Positions 8,136-16,507 of a DNA stretch of 57,409 nt are shown in pieces. The position numbers and the translations under genes are program-made. Position 1 is the stretch's first letter, and every line of letters starts with the position of its first letter. Below the pieces are notes generated by a model, which was given only the letters and a program-made list of their open reading frames with translations, did no database searches and was not told the origin of the DNA. This DNA comes from Opitutaceae bacterium (lineage in GTDB: Bacteria > Verrucomicrobiota > Verrucomicrobiia > Opitutales > Opitutaceae), in the NCBI GenBank assembly GCA_014879845.1, contig JACSRI010000214.1, positions 1 through 57,409 of the forward strand. The letters run 5' to 3'.

Positions 8136-8852
8136 TCAGGACGATGGACGCCGCAGCACGAGCGTGCGTGTCGTGCCGCGGAAGAACTCGTAGTCGACGT
8201 CGACGATCTCGCTCACGATGCCGTAGACCAGGAGCGCCTCGCGGACCGGCGCGACGAGGGGCGAGAGTTCGCCGCGCAGATTGACGATCGGGTGCAGGCG
8301 CACCTCGGTCTCAGGCCGCGCTACGCGTGCGAGTTCACGGCAGGCGGCGACGTGGAAGTCGAGGTCGAGCCGGTCGTCGTAGACGAAGAGCAGGTGTCCG
8401 CAGAGCACGAGGTCGAAGGTCCCGGCTCCGAACGGCAGGCTCGGCAGCGCCGCCGACACGTAGCGGCCGACCGCGACACCGGTGTAGTAGTCGGCGAGGA
8501 AGCGCGCGGCTGCGCGGCGCCGGTCGGCCTCGGCCGCCTCGAGCGACGCGAAGGAACGCAGCCGAAACATCTCCGGGCGTGTGCGCATCGTGGCGAACAT
8601 GCGGTTCAGCCCGTCGGTCGCGCGCATGCGCAGGGCGTGCTCGTTGCAGCGGTAGAGCGGGTCGACGGCGGTGACGTCGACACCTGCACACGCCGCCTCG
8701 GCGGCAAACGACGAGGGCCCGGCGCCGACGTCGAGCACGCGCTGACCGATGTGATCGGAGGCGCGGATGCCGAAGAAGACCTGGTACTCGGCGAGACTGC
8801 GTCCAAAGAAGGCGATGTCGGGAACGGGGAGGGAGGTGGTGGTGGAAATCAT
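8136..8852 (-). CDS. Class I SAM-dependent methyltransferase, 238 aa, Trp-free
   Basis: Rossmann-fold methyltransferase of unknown substrate. Motif I is VLDVGAGPSS (about residues 39-48), the following acidic strand is VTAVDPLY, and the motif IV region is FDLVLCGHLLF. ATG 8852 is preferred over a TTG at 8870. The protein contains no tryptophan at all. Upstream on the same strand lie a Trp-rich short ORF and an intrinsic terminator that together resemble an amino-acid attenuator, so expression may rise when charged tRNA-Trp is scarce. The gene is convergent with menA and is separated from lacI by the divergent leader region. The substrate may be a small molecule or lipid; nothing in the sequence decides this. 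Confidence 0.88.
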   Translation of the reverse strand: MISTTTSLPVPDIAFFGRSLAEYQVFFGIRASDHIGQRVLDVGAGPSSFAAEAACAGVDVTAVDPLYRCNEHALRMRATDGLNRMFATMRTRPEMFRLRSFASLEAAEADRRRAAARFLADYYTGVAVGRYVSAALPSLPFGAGTFDLVLCGHLLFVYDDRLDLDFHVAACRELARVARPETEVRLHPIVNLRGELSPLVAPVREALLVYGIVSEIVDVDYEFFRGTTRTLVLRRPSS

Positions 8853-8947
8853 GACTGGAATCGATGGCAAGCGGTGGAAGGATGCGCCCGGGATCTGGCG
8901 TGGTTCGCCGGCTGGGCGATCGGATTGTGGTGAAGGCGACGGAGACG

Positions 8948-8976
8948 AAAAAGGCCCGGTCTCTGGTGACCGGGCC
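8948..8976 (-). terminator. Intrinsic terminator between leader ORF and methyltransferase
   Basis: On the minus strand the arms GGCCCGGTC and GACCGGGCC pair perfectly (plus coordinates 8953-8961 and 8968-8976) around a six-base loop and are followed by five U (8948-8952). It lies about 95 bases upstream of the methyltransferase ATG and about 45 bases after the stop of a Trp-rich leader ORF, i.e. in the position of an attenuator rather than at the end of a gene. Confidence 0.85.
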
Positions 8977-9042
8977 CGATGGGCGACGTGGAGTCGCCGG
9001 GGTGTGCTGATGAGATCAACTCAGCGACACCATCGCCGGGCC
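8973..9042 (-). promoter_or_regulatory. Predicted antiterminator pairing of the attenuator
   Basis: In plus coordinates, 8973-8982 (GGCCCGATGG) is complementary to 9030-9042 (CCATCG, three extra bases, then GGCC), giving ten pairs with a three-base bulge. The 9030-9042 segment lies within the last leader codons just after the Trp triplet, and 8973-8976 is part of the terminator arm, so the two folds exclude each other. A small separate hairpin, GGCGAC/GTCGCC at 8982-8998, lies between them. Folding energies have not been calculated. Confidence 0.5.
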
Positions 9043-9155
9043 TTGCCGTTGTGCCACCACCACGCACCGACATGGCGGGACGTGTTCGTGGGGCTGAGCG
9101 GGCGACGCAGGGACTGTGGCACGAGCGAGGAGATGTCGGACCGCCGGCACGACAT
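9021..9155 (-). CDS. Trp-rich leader peptide, 44 aa (putative attenuator)
   Basis: Short ORF from ATG 9155 to the TGA at 9021-9023. Its last residues are GAWWWHNGKARRWCR, with three consecutive Trp codons (residues 32-34) and a fourth at residue 42, which is a strong composition signal because Trp is the rarest residue. A Shine-Dalgarno-like GAGGAAG stands about eight bases before the ATG on the minus strand. A GTG at 9122 could start a 33-aa version. The ORF is followed by mutually exclusive RNA structures, a perfect terminator, and a Trp-free methyltransferase gene. By analogy to trpL, ribosome stalling at the Trp codons would free the antiterminator. No trp gene lies downstream, which is what makes the arrangement odd. 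Confidence 0.55.
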   Translation of the reverse strand: MSCRRSDISSLVPQSLRRPLSPTNTSRHVGAWWWHNGKARRWCR

Positions 9156-9195
9156 CAAGATCTTCCTCGCACGGCGTGTCCGTCGAGGTTGCGAA

Positions 9196-9209
9196 GAAAC
9201 AGACGTTTC
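9196..9209. promoter_or_regulatory. Inverted repeat, candidate operator in the divergent region
   Basis: GAAAC-AGAC-GTTTC is a perfect five-base inverted repeat with a four-base spacer between the leader ORF (minus) and lacI (plus). It could be a regulator site for either promoter. Confidence 0.35.
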
Positions 9210-9243
9210 AGAGGCGAAATTCTGCACATCGATGCAACCTGGA

Positions 9244-9255
9244 CGAAACGTTGCG
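9244..9255. promoter_or_regulatory. LacI-type operator candidate
   Basis: CGAAACGTTGCG is a palindrome apart from its third and tenth bases, with the central CpG (AACGTT) characteristic of LacI/GalR-family operators. It is about 25 bases before the lacI start at 9280 and about 90 bases from the divergent leader ORF, so autoregulation and control of the methyltransferase unit are both possible. Confidence 0.45.
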
Positions 9256-9279
9256 CGCTGACAGGCGTCATTTTGGTCC

Positions 9280-10293
9280 GTGAAGCCCAGCCCTACTATG
9301 GAGGATGTCGCGCGAACCGCCGGCGTCCACCAGACCACTGTCTCTCGAGCCCTGCGCAACGACCGCCGCCTGCCGGAGTCGACGCGCCATCGCATCAAGG
9401 CCATCGCCGATACGATGGGCTACCGACCCAATCCGCTCCTCTCGGCGCTCGGCGCGAACTTGCGCCAGCGGCGCACGGCGGAGTTTTCCGCGACGCTCGC
9501 CTACATCGTGCGTGCCGACGCGCCCAGCGAGCGCCGCCGGGAGCATTTCGCCGGCGCGGGCCAGGCTGCGGGCGCGCAGGGCTACCGCCTCGAGGAGTTC
9601 GTCGTGGGCTCGGCCGGACTGACGCCCGAGCGGCTCAACGACATCCTGCTCACGCGCAACGTCCAGGGTGTGATCATCGGCCCGCTGCCGGAGCCGCGTG
9701 GCACGATCGAGCTGCGGTGGGACGAATTCTGCGCGGTCTCCATCGAGCTCACGCTCACGCAGCCGCTGCTCGACCGGGTCGTTCATGACAACTTCTCCGG
9801 CATGCGCGCGATCATGCAGCAGTGCCGGTCGCGCGGATACCGCCGGCCGGGCCTCGTGCTCACCGAGGCGGGCAACGCCCGGACCGAGGGCCTCAATGTC
9901 GGCGCCTACCTGCTCGAACAGCGCGGCGGCGTCGTTGACGCGCTGGCGCCGCTGCTCGTGGCGGCGTGGTCGCCCGATGTCTTCTCGGCCTGGTTCCGCA
10001 CCGAGCGTCCCGACGTGATCATCACGTCCAACGCGTTGACCGAATCGATCCAGGCGTGGTGTGCCGGCGAGGGCCTCGCGGTCGGCCGCGACTTGGGGTT
10101 CGTCAATGTCAACGCGCTGCCAGAGCAGTCGATTTCCGGCGTGCAGCAGGCGTGGGACTCGATCGGCGCGATCGCGGCACAACTCGTGATCGACAAGATC
10201 AACCGCAACGACCGCGGCGCCCCGGCGCTCTATCGCACGATCCTGACACCCGGCACGTGGTGTGAGGGCACGACGCTGCCGGCTCGTTCTTGA
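9280..10293 (+). CDS. LacI-family transcriptional regulator
   Basis: Sugar-responsive DNA-binding regulator of 337 aa. The N-terminal helix-turn-helix reads MEDVARTAGVHQTTVSRALR, followed by the hinge helix region MGYRPNPLLSALG, then a periplasmic-binding-protein-like effector domain. The GTG at 9280 gives six residues (MKPSPT) before the usual LacI start; an ATG at 9298 is the alternative. It precedes the aldose epimerase, sugar symporter and arabinofuranosidase genes on the same strand and probably controls them, and perhaps the divergent methyltransferase. The inducer is likely a pentose or oligosaccharide, by context only. Confidence 0.92.
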   Translation: MKPSPTMEDVARTAGVHQTTVSRALRNDRRLPESTRHRIKAIADTMGYRPNPLLSALGANLRQRRTAEFSATLAYIVRADAPSERRREHFAGAGQAAGAQGYRLEEFVVGSAGLTPERLNDILLTRNVQGVIIGPLPEPRGTIELRWDEFCAVSIELTLTQPLLDRVVHDNFSGMRAIMQQCRSRGYRRPGLVLTEAGNARTEGLNVGAYLLEQRGGVVDALAPLLVAAWSPDVFSAWFRTERPDVIITSNALTESIQAWCAGEGLAVGRDLGFVNVNALPEQSISGVQQAWDSIGAIAAQLVIDKINRNDRGAPALYRTILTPGTWCEGTTLPARS

Positions 10294-10713
10294 CGTTAAG
10301 GCCGGGGAAGCCCGATCGGTTGTCGGGTTTGCTCTGGTCGGGGGCGCATGGAGGTGAGATGAGCCTGCCTGTGTTCAACCGCCGCTTTTGCCGCACCGGC
10401 GGTGTTTGAGGTTGTTCTAATGTAATAAACCCTTTGATCTCGAACGGATCGCGGACGTCCCGGACAACTCGTGCCTTGGACGTCGTCTCGTGCCCCTCAC
10501 GCGAGTTCGCGTCCTGTCAGCACACCTGCCACCCCGCTTGAACGGAGCCACCCACACCCGTCCCATGCCCGGCCCGGCCGCGCGGCCTCGAGTCGCTTTC
10601 GCGGCACGGCACCATCGCGCGGCGGGACGTCGCGGACGCAGACGCGCATGAGGCATCTCGGCCCGCGCGCGCATCCCTTTTCACCCCCGCTCGAAATCCT
10701 CCATCCCAACACC
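10294..10713 (+). other. Intergenic region between lacI and the aldose epimerase gene
   Basis: No gene seen. A hairpin AAGCCCGA/TCGGGTTT (10308-10330, seven-base loop) directly after lacI may be a weak terminator. A second hairpin ACCGCCG/CGGCGGT lies near 10377-10403. An AT-rich island at 10408-10436 (TTCTAATGTAATAAACC) is the best candidate for the promoter of the sugar operon, nearly 300 bases upstream of the ATG at 10714. Confidence 0.4.
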
Positions 10714-11853
10714 ATGAAGACGTTTCGCGAATGGTCGCTCATCGCCGGCTTGGTCGCCAGCGCCGCCGGATTCGTCGGCAGTGCTGACGCCGCCGTCGAG
10801 GTCACAAAAAAGCCCTGGGGCAAGACGCCGGACGGCACCGCCGTCGACCTCTACACCTTGAAGAACGCCAAGGGCGCCGAGGCCACGATCACCAACTATG
10901 GTGGCATCGTCGTGACGCTGCTCATGCCGGATCGCACGGGAAAGCTCGGGGACATCGTCCTCGGCTACGACAACCTCCAGGGCTACATCGACAAGACGCC
11001 GTATTTTGGCGCGCTGATCGGCCGCTACGGCAACCGCATCGGCGGCGCGCAGTTCTCCATCGACGGCAAGACCTACACGCTCGCCAAGAACGACGGCCCG
11101 AACTCCCTGCACGGCGGCGTGAAGGGTTTCGACAAGGTCGTCTGGAACGCGCGTCCGCTCGAGTCGGCCGAGGGCGCCGCGCTCGAGCTCACTTACCTGA
11201 GCAAGGACGGCGAGGAAGGTTTCCCCGGCAACCTGCAGGTTACGGCGGTCTACACGCTGACGAACAACAATGAGCTTAAGCTCACCTTCGCCGCCGTCAC
11301 CGACAAGCCCACGGTCGTCAACCTCACGCACCATTCCTACTTCAACCTCCGCGGCCAGGGCGACGGCGACATCCTCGGCCACGAGGTGATGATCGCGTCC
11401 TCGAAGACCACGCCGGTCGACAAGACGCTCATCACCACCGGTGAGCTCGCGTCCGTCGAGGGCACGCCCTTCGACTTCCGCAAACCGACCACGATCGGCG
11501 CCCGCATCAACGATCCCGATACCGTGCTGCAGTACGGCCCGGGCTACGACCACAACTGGGTCATCGACAAGCAGCCGGGCGAACTCGGGCTGCACGCCAG
11601 CGTCTACGAGCCCACGTCCGGCCGCCTCATGCTCGTGATCAGCGACGAGCCGGGCCTGCAGTTCTACGCCGGCAACTTCCTCGACGGCACGATCAAGGGC
11701 AAGGGTGGGGTGGCCTACCAGCACCGCACCGGATTCTGCATGGAGCCGCAGCACTATCCCGACTCGCCGAACAAGCCGCAGTTTCCGTCCGTGGTCCTGC
11801 GCCCGGGCGAGACCTACAAGAACACCATCATCTACCGCTTCAGCACGCGCTGA
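10714..11853 (+). CDS. galM: Exported aldose 1-epimerase (mutarotase)
   Basis: Interconverts alpha and beta anomers of aldoses (EC 5.1.3.3). The ATG at 10714 is chosen because it yields a classical signal peptide (MKTFREWSLIAGLVASAAGF, cleavage near ADA-AV); the upstream in-frame extension is arginine-rich noise. The 379-aa protein shows the family blocks LIGRYGNRIGGAQF, SLHGGVKGFDKVVW, NLTHHSYFNLRGQG (catalytic His) and GFCMEPQHYPDSPN (catalytic Glu region). Export places it in the periplasm, where it would prepare sugars for uptake by the symporter encoded 24 bases downstream. Unlike its neighbour it lacks a Shine-Dalgarno. Confidence 0.95.
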   Translation: MKTFREWSLIAGLVASAAGFVGSADAAVEVTKKPWGKTPDGTAVDLYTLKNAKGAEATITNYGGIVVTLLMPDRTGKLGDIVLGYDNLQGYIDKTPYFGALIGRYGNRIGGAQFSIDGKTYTLAKNDGPNSLHGGVKGFDKVVWNARPLESAEGAALELTYLSKDGEEGFPGNLQVTAVYTLTNNNELKLTFAAVTDKPTVVNLTHHSYFNLRGQGDGDILGHEVMIASSKTTPVDKTLITTGELASVEGTPFDFRKPTTIGARINDPDTVLQYGPGYDHNWVIDKQPGELGLHASVYEPTSGRLMLVISDEPGLQFYAGNFLDGTIKGKGGVAYQHRTGFCMEPQHYPDSPNKPQFPSVVLRPGETYKNTIIYRFSTR

Positions 11854-11877
11854 CCCGCCTTCTCCCCAAGGAACTCT

Positions 11878-13575
11878 ATGCACTGGCTAGACTGGATTGT
11901 CATCTCACTCTACTTCGGCCTCATCGGCTGGGTCGCCTGGTGGTATGGTCGCCACCAAAAGGATACCAAGGACTACTTCCTCGCCGGAAGAAACGCCGGC
12001 TGGGTGGTCATCGGTGCCTCGATCTTCACGTCCAACATCGGCTCCGAGCACATCGTCGGACTCGCCGGTCAGGGCGCCTTCACCGGCATGGCGATGGCGC
12101 ACTGGGAACTGCACGCGTGGTGTCTCATCGTCCTCGCGGGCTTCTTCGTGCCGTTCTATTACAAGTCCGGCGTGCAGACGATTCCTGAGTTCCTGGAAAA
12201 GCGCTTCAGCGCTCGCACCCGCCTCGTGCTGTCCTGCGTGTCGCTCGTGGCGTATGTGTTCACGAAGGTGAGCGTCACGGTTTACGCCGGCGCGATCGTC
12301 TTCCAGGCCCTGCTCCCCGAGATCTCGCTGACGATCGGTGGCTTCACGGCCAACGCCTTCTGGATCGGTGCCCTCTCGACGGTGATCATCACCGGCATCT
12401 ACACGGTTTTCGGTGGCATGCGCGCGATCATGAACACCGCCACGCCGCAGGCCGTGATCATCCTCTTCGGCTCGTTTGTCATCACCTACATCGGCCTCTC
12501 CAAGCTGGGTGGGTGGGGTGAACTGGTCGCGATGTGCAAGGCCAACAAGGAAAACTTCGCCCTCTGGCGTCCGCTCACCGACCCCGGCTTCCCGTGGCTC
12601 GGCGTGATGATCGCCTCGCCCATCATCGGCATCTGGTACTGGTGCACCGACCAGTACATCGTGCAGCGCGCGCTCTCGGCCAAGGATCTCGCCACCGCCC
12701 GCCGCGGCTCGCTCTTCGGCGGTCTGCTCAAGATCTGGCCGGTGCTGATCTTCCTCGTCCCCGGCCTCATCGGCTGGGCCCTGCACCAGAAGGGCATCAT
12801 CACCCTCCCGCCCAAGATCGTCGGCGGCGAGGTGGTTGGCCCCATCGATGGCGACCAGGTGTTCCCCACGCTGGTCAAGGCCCTGCTGCCCGCGGGCATC
12901 CGCGGCCTGATCGTGGCGTGCCTGCTTGCCGCGCTCATGAGTTCGCTCGCCTCGCTCTTCAATTCCAGCGCGTCGCTCTTCACGGTCGACATCTACGAGA
13001 AGCTCCGTCCGGGCCGCCCCGAGCGCCACCTGCTCAATGTCGGTCGCTTCACCACCGCGCTGATCGTGGTGCTCGGTATCCTCTGGATCCCGGTCATGGC
13101 CAAGGTCTCGGGCGGCGGCCTCTATCAATACCTGCAGAGCGTGCAGGGGTACCTCGCGCCGCCCATCACGGCGGTGTTCATCATCGGCATGGCCTGGCCG
13201 CGCATCAACTCGGCGGGTGCCACCTGGGCCCTGGTCGGCGGCTTCATCCTCGGCATCATCAAGCTCACGCTCCAGACCTTCTACGGCGCGGGCAAGATCG
13301 AGAGCCCGGCCCTGCTCGCCTCCATCGGGGACTTCAACTTCCTCTACGCCACCGGCGCGCTCTTCCTCGCCAGTGCGGTGATTCTCGTGGTCGTGTCTCT
13401 GCTCACGGCGCCGCCGTCGCGCGAGAAGACTCACGGGCTCACCTACGGGTCGATCCATCAGGTCTACGGTGCGGAGATCCGCGAGAGCTGGGACACCGGC
13501 AACAAGCTCCTCGCCGGCCTGATTCTCGTGCTCGTGCTCGGCATGTATACCTACTTCAGCTTCTGGCTGAACTAG
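11878..13575 (+). CDS. Sodium/sugar symporter (SSS family)
   Basis: Inner-membrane sodium:solute symporter of 565 aa, the SGLT-like branch. Features include DWIVISLYFGLIGWVAWW at the N-terminus, the motif KDYFLAGRNAGWVVIGASIF, and NIGSEHIVGLAGQG, typical of sugar transporters, then about 13-14 hydrophobic segments. The ATG has a Shine-Dalgarno-like AAGGA at suitable spacing. The gene follows the exported mutarotase and precedes a GH51 arabinofuranosidase, so arabinose or a related pentose/hexose is the likely substrate (inference). A strong terminator follows at 13609-13643. Confidence 0.94.
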   Translation: MHWLDWIVISLYFGLIGWVAWWYGRHQKDTKDYFLAGRNAGWVVIGASIFTSNIGSEHIVGLAGQGAFTGMAMAHWELHAWCLIVLAGFFVPFYYKSGVQTIPEFLEKRFSARTRLVLSCVSLVAYVFTKVSVTVYAGAIVFQALLPEISLTIGGFTANAFWIGALSTVIITGIYTVFGGMRAIMNTATPQAVIILFGSFVITYIGLSKLGGWGELVAMCKANKENFALWRPLTDPGFPWLGVMIASPIIGIWYWCTDQYIVQRALSAKDLATARRGSLFGGLLKIWPVLIFLVPGLIGWALHQKGIITLPPKIVGGEVVGPIDGDQVFPTLVKALLPAGIRGLIVACLLAALMSSLASLFNSSASLFTVDIYEKLRPGRPERHLLNVGRFTTALIVVLGILWIPVMAKVSGGGLYQYLQSVQGYLAPPITAVFIIGMAWPRINSAGATWALVGGFILGIIKLTLQTFYGAGKIESPALLASIGDFNFLYATGALFLASAVILVVVSLLTAPPSREKTHGLTYGSIHQVYGAEIRESWDTGNKLLAGLILVLVLGMYTYFSFWLN

Positions 13576-13608
13576 GTCCGGCCGCGGCACGTTCCCTTGC
13601 CTGTCTTC

Positions 13609-13643
13609 CGAAAGCCCCGGCCGAAACCGGGGCTTTCGTTTTT
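13609..13643 (+). terminator. Intrinsic terminator after the sugar symporter
   Basis: CGAAAGCCCCGG and CCGGGGCTTTCG pair perfectly (12 bp) around the six-base loop CCGAAA, followed by five T. It closes the epimerase-symporter transcript, so the arabinofuranosidase gene needs its own promoter. Confidence 0.92.
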
Positions 13644-13912
13644 CCGCGCGTCGACGCGGTATCGTTCATTCCACGTGTGCAGTTGGACCCCCGGATTCCG
13701 CGGATAGGAACGGATGATGGCGCGCCCGCCCGCCGCGTGCCTCCATCCACCGGGTCTGGCTTCTGGGGATCATCCAAGGCGCCAAGTGCCCGAATCGGCG
13801 CCGTCCTGGAGACCCGGGGCCAGGTTTGTCTGCGGGATCTTGGTTCATTCTCCTGTCTGAATCCACCCGGCCTTGCGCCCCGGTCGCGCGCGGCCAGTTT
13901 TACTTCGTATCC

Positions 13913-15499
13913 ATGAAACTCGTGCAACACTCCATCCTCCTCGCTGCCGGCCTGGCTCTCGCCGCACCGGCACTCCTCGCCGCCGACGCGCCCGCGGCCG
14001 CGCCGGCGCCCGATAGCCGCGTGAGCGGCGTCCTGCGCGCCGACCAGCCCGGCGCGGTCATCGATCGCCATCTCTACGGCCATTTCTCCGAACACCTCGG
14101 CCGCTGCATCTACGAGGGCATTTGGGTCGGCGAGAACTCGCCCATTCCGAACACCCGGGGCATCCGCAACGACACCGTGGCCGCGCTCAGGGCGATCAAG
14201 GTGCCCGTGCTCCGCTGGCCGGGCGGCTGCTTCGCCGACGAATACCACTGGAAGGACGGCATCGGCCCGCGCGAGAAGCGCCCGTCCATGATCAACACCC
14301 ACTGGGGTGGCGTGGTGGAGGACAACTCCTTCGGCACGCACGAGTTCATGGACCTCTGCGAGCAGATCGGCGCCGAGCCATTTATCTCCGTCAATGTCGG
14401 CAGCGGCACAGTGCAGGAGATGATGGAGTGGATCGAATACATGACCTCCGACGCCGACTCGCCCATGACGCGCCTGCGCAAGGCCAACGGCCGCGCCGAG
14501 CCGTGGAAGGTCAAATACCTCGGCGTGGGCAACGAGAACTGGGGCTGCGGCGGCAACATGCGTCCGGCCTTCTACGCCGACGTCTACCGCCGGTACAATA
14601 CTTTCGCGAAGAACTACGGCGGCAACCGGCTCTTCCGCATCGCCTGCGGCCCGAGCGGCGACGACACCGAGTGGAGTGACACGCTCATGGACATCGCCGG
14701 CCGCCAGATGAACGGCCTCTCGCTGCACTACTACACGCTGCCGACCGGCTCGTGGAGCGGCTCGAAGGGCTCGGCCACGCAGTTCGACGAGGCCGCCTGG
14801 CACACCACGCTCTGGCGCACGCTTAAGATCGACGAGTACATCGCCAAGCACTCCGCCGTCATGGACAAGCACGACCCGGAGAAGAAGGTCGGCCTGATCG
14901 TGGACGAGTGGGGCACCTGGTACGACGTCGAACCCGGCACGAACCCCGGTTTCCTCTACCAACAGAACACGCTGCGCGACGCCATCGTCGCCGGCCTCAA
15001 CCTGCACATATTCCACAAGCACGCCGACCGCGTGCGCATGGCCAACATCGCGCAGATCATCAACGTGCTCCAGGCGATGATCCTCACCGACAAGGAGAAG
15101 CTCATCGTCACGCCGACCTACCATGTGTTCGAGATGTTCACCGTGCACCACGACGCCACGGCGCTGCGTCTCGACCTGGTCACGCCGGACTACACGCTCG
15201 ACGGCAAGGCCATCCCGGCGGTCAGCGCCTCGGCCTCGCGCGACGCCGCCGGCGTTGTGCATGTCTCCCTGGTCAACACCGACCCGAACCGCGCGCTCGA
15301 CGTCGCGCTGCGCGTCACCGGCATGGCCGCGAAGGGCGTGACCGGCCGCGTGCTCACCGCCGATGCGATGAATGCGCACAACTCGTTCGGCGCGCCTCAG
15401 GCGGTGAAGCCCGGCGTCTTCAACGGCGCCAAACTCACGGGCGAGACGCTTTCCGTCGCCCTGCCGGCGAAATCAGTTGTGGTCCTCGAGTTGAAGTGA
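13913..15499 (+). CDS. Exported alpha-L-arabinofuranosidase (GH51)
   Basis: Retaining alpha-L-arabinofuranosidase (EC 3.2.1.55) releasing arabinose from arabinan or arabinoxylan fragments. The ATG at 13913 gives 528 aa with a signal peptide ([20 protein letters not shown]). The family N-terminus [19 protein letters not shown] is followed by the barrel; the acid/base is Glu208 in GVGNENWG and the nucleophile Glu332 in [10 protein letters not shown]. The C-terminal beta domain runs to the end. Most GH51 enzymes are cytoplasmic, so the signal peptide implies periplasmic work beside the exported mutarotase. It lies behind the symporter terminator, about 340 bases downstream of that gene. Confidence 0.95.
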   Translation: MKLVQHSILLAAGLALAAPALLAADAPAAAPAPDSRVSGVLRADQPGAVIDRHLYGHFSEHLGRCIYEGIWVGENSPIPNTRGIRNDTVAALRAIKVPVLRWPGGCFADEYHWKDGIGPREKRPSMINTHWGGVVEDNSFGTHEFMDLCEQIGAEPFISVNVGSGTVQEMMEWIEYMTSDADSPMTRLRKANGRAEPWKVKYLGVGNENWGCGGNMRPAFYADVYRRYNTFAKNYGGNRLFRIACGPSGDDTEWSDTLMDIAGRQMNGLSLHYYTLPTGSWSGSKGSATQFDEAAWHTTLWRTLKIDEYIAKHSAVMDKHDPEKKVGLIVDEWGTWYDVEPGTNPGFLYQQNTLRDAIVAGLNLHIFHKHADRVRMANIAQIINVLQAMILTDKEKLIVTPTYHVFEMFTVHHDATALRLDLVTPDYTLDGKAIPAVSASASRDAAGVVHVSLVNTDPNRALDVALRVTGMAAKGVTGRVLTADAMNAHNSFGAPQAVKPGVFNGAKLTGETLSVALPAKSVVVLELK

Positions 15500-15588
15500 C
15501 CTCCTGTCGGGCCGGCGGCTTTCACTCCAGGCCGCCGGTCCCGCAGTTCCCCATACCACCCCATACCCCGTTTCTCGCGGTCTCCTGC

Positions 15589-16260
15589 ATGGGCCCGTTC
15601 CAGTCTTTCGCCGTCCTCACGCTCCTCTGTTCTTCGCCCTGGATGCCGCCCGACTGGTGCAATACCACGACGGCCGTGCTCGTCCTCGACCGTGCGGTCC
15701 TCGCCGATCGCCCCGATCGTGTGAGTCTGCTCGGCGCGCCCGGCGTGGCGTCGCTCGCAGGTCACGAGGGGCTGGCCTTTGACGGCGTCGACGACGGCCT
15801 GGTCGCGAGCTGCAATCCGCTCACCGGGGTGCAGGCGTTTGCCATCGAGATGCTCATCGCGCCGGCCTCGGGCGGACCGGAGGAGCAGCGGTTTCTCCAC
15901 ATCCAGGACGACGCCGGGCGGCGCCTGCTGCTCGAGTTGCGCATGGTCGGCCCGGACGCCTGGACGCTCGATACATTCCTGCGCGAAGATGACGCCAACC
16001 GGCGCACGCTGATCGATCGCACCAAGACTCATCCGACCGATCGCTGGCACTGGGTGGCGCTGCGCTACGACGGCAGGATGATGCAGCACTACGTCGACGG
16101 CGTGCTCGAGAGCGAGGGGCCGGTCGCCTTGCAGCCGTTCACGACGGGACGGATCTCGCTCGGGGCGCGGCTGAATCAAGTCTCCTGGTACAAGGGATTG
16201 ATCCGCGAGGTGCGCATCCATCGCACGCTCCTGCCCGCGGAAGCTCTGCAGCGCCCGTAG
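15589..16260 (+). CDS. Exported LamG/concanavalin-like lectin-domain protein
   Basis: Protein of 223 aa with an N-terminal hydrophobic segment (FQSFAVLTLLCSSPW), then one LamG-like jelly-roll domain. Diagnostic stretches are GLAFDGVDDGLVAS, FAIEMLIAPAS, WHWVALRYDGRMMQHYVDG and GRISLGARLNQVSWYKG with the closing strand IREVRIHRTLL. ATG 15589 is chosen for the signal-like start; upstream in-frame sequence is a shadow of the arabinofuranosidase gene. It is 89 bases behind that gene on the same strand and probably binds glycan or serves as an accessory to it. No catalytic residues can be assigned. Confidence 0.82.
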   Translation: MGPFQSFAVLTLLCSSPWMPPDWCNTTTAVLVLDRAVLADRPDRVSLLGAPGVASLAGHEGLAFDGVDDGLVASCNPLTGVQAFAIEMLIAPASGGPEEQRFLHIQDDAGRRLLLELRMVGPDAWTLDTFLREDDANRRTLIDRTKTHPTDRWHWVALRYDGRMMQHYVDGVLESEGPVALQPFTTGRISLGARLNQVSWYKGLIREVRIHRTLLPAEALQRP

Positions 16261-16266
16261 CCCGTG

Positions 16267-16288
16267 GGGCAGGCCTCCGTGCCTGCCC
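16267..16288. repeat. REP-like palindrome
   Basis: GGGCAGGC-ctccgt-GCCTGCCC, a perfect eight-base inverted repeat starting six bases after the stop of the preceding gene. It shares the AGGCCTC core with the copies at 25891 and 35222. Confidence 0.6.
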
Positions 16289-16507
16289 GAATCGGAGGGA
16301 AGGATGCCGGCCTGGGCGCCGGCCGGTCCTGTTGGCGAACGAGCCGGCAGGGACGCCGTCCCGACGCGGCGGCACGCCTCGCGCTCTCAGGTCTTTCCCC
16401 GACCGAATTTCTGTCGCCTCGCTCGGCGCCCCCGCGTAGCGAATACGGAGAATTCTCCCCGTCTGCCGGACTCCCCCGACCGGCATGCGACCGCACCACT
16501 CCCTCGC

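Noticed and set aside
9268-10182. 304-codon minus-strand ORF opposite lacI
   Set aside because: Antisense shadow of the LacI-type gene; only its neighbouring Trp-rich leader frame, which ends at 9021, has independent features.
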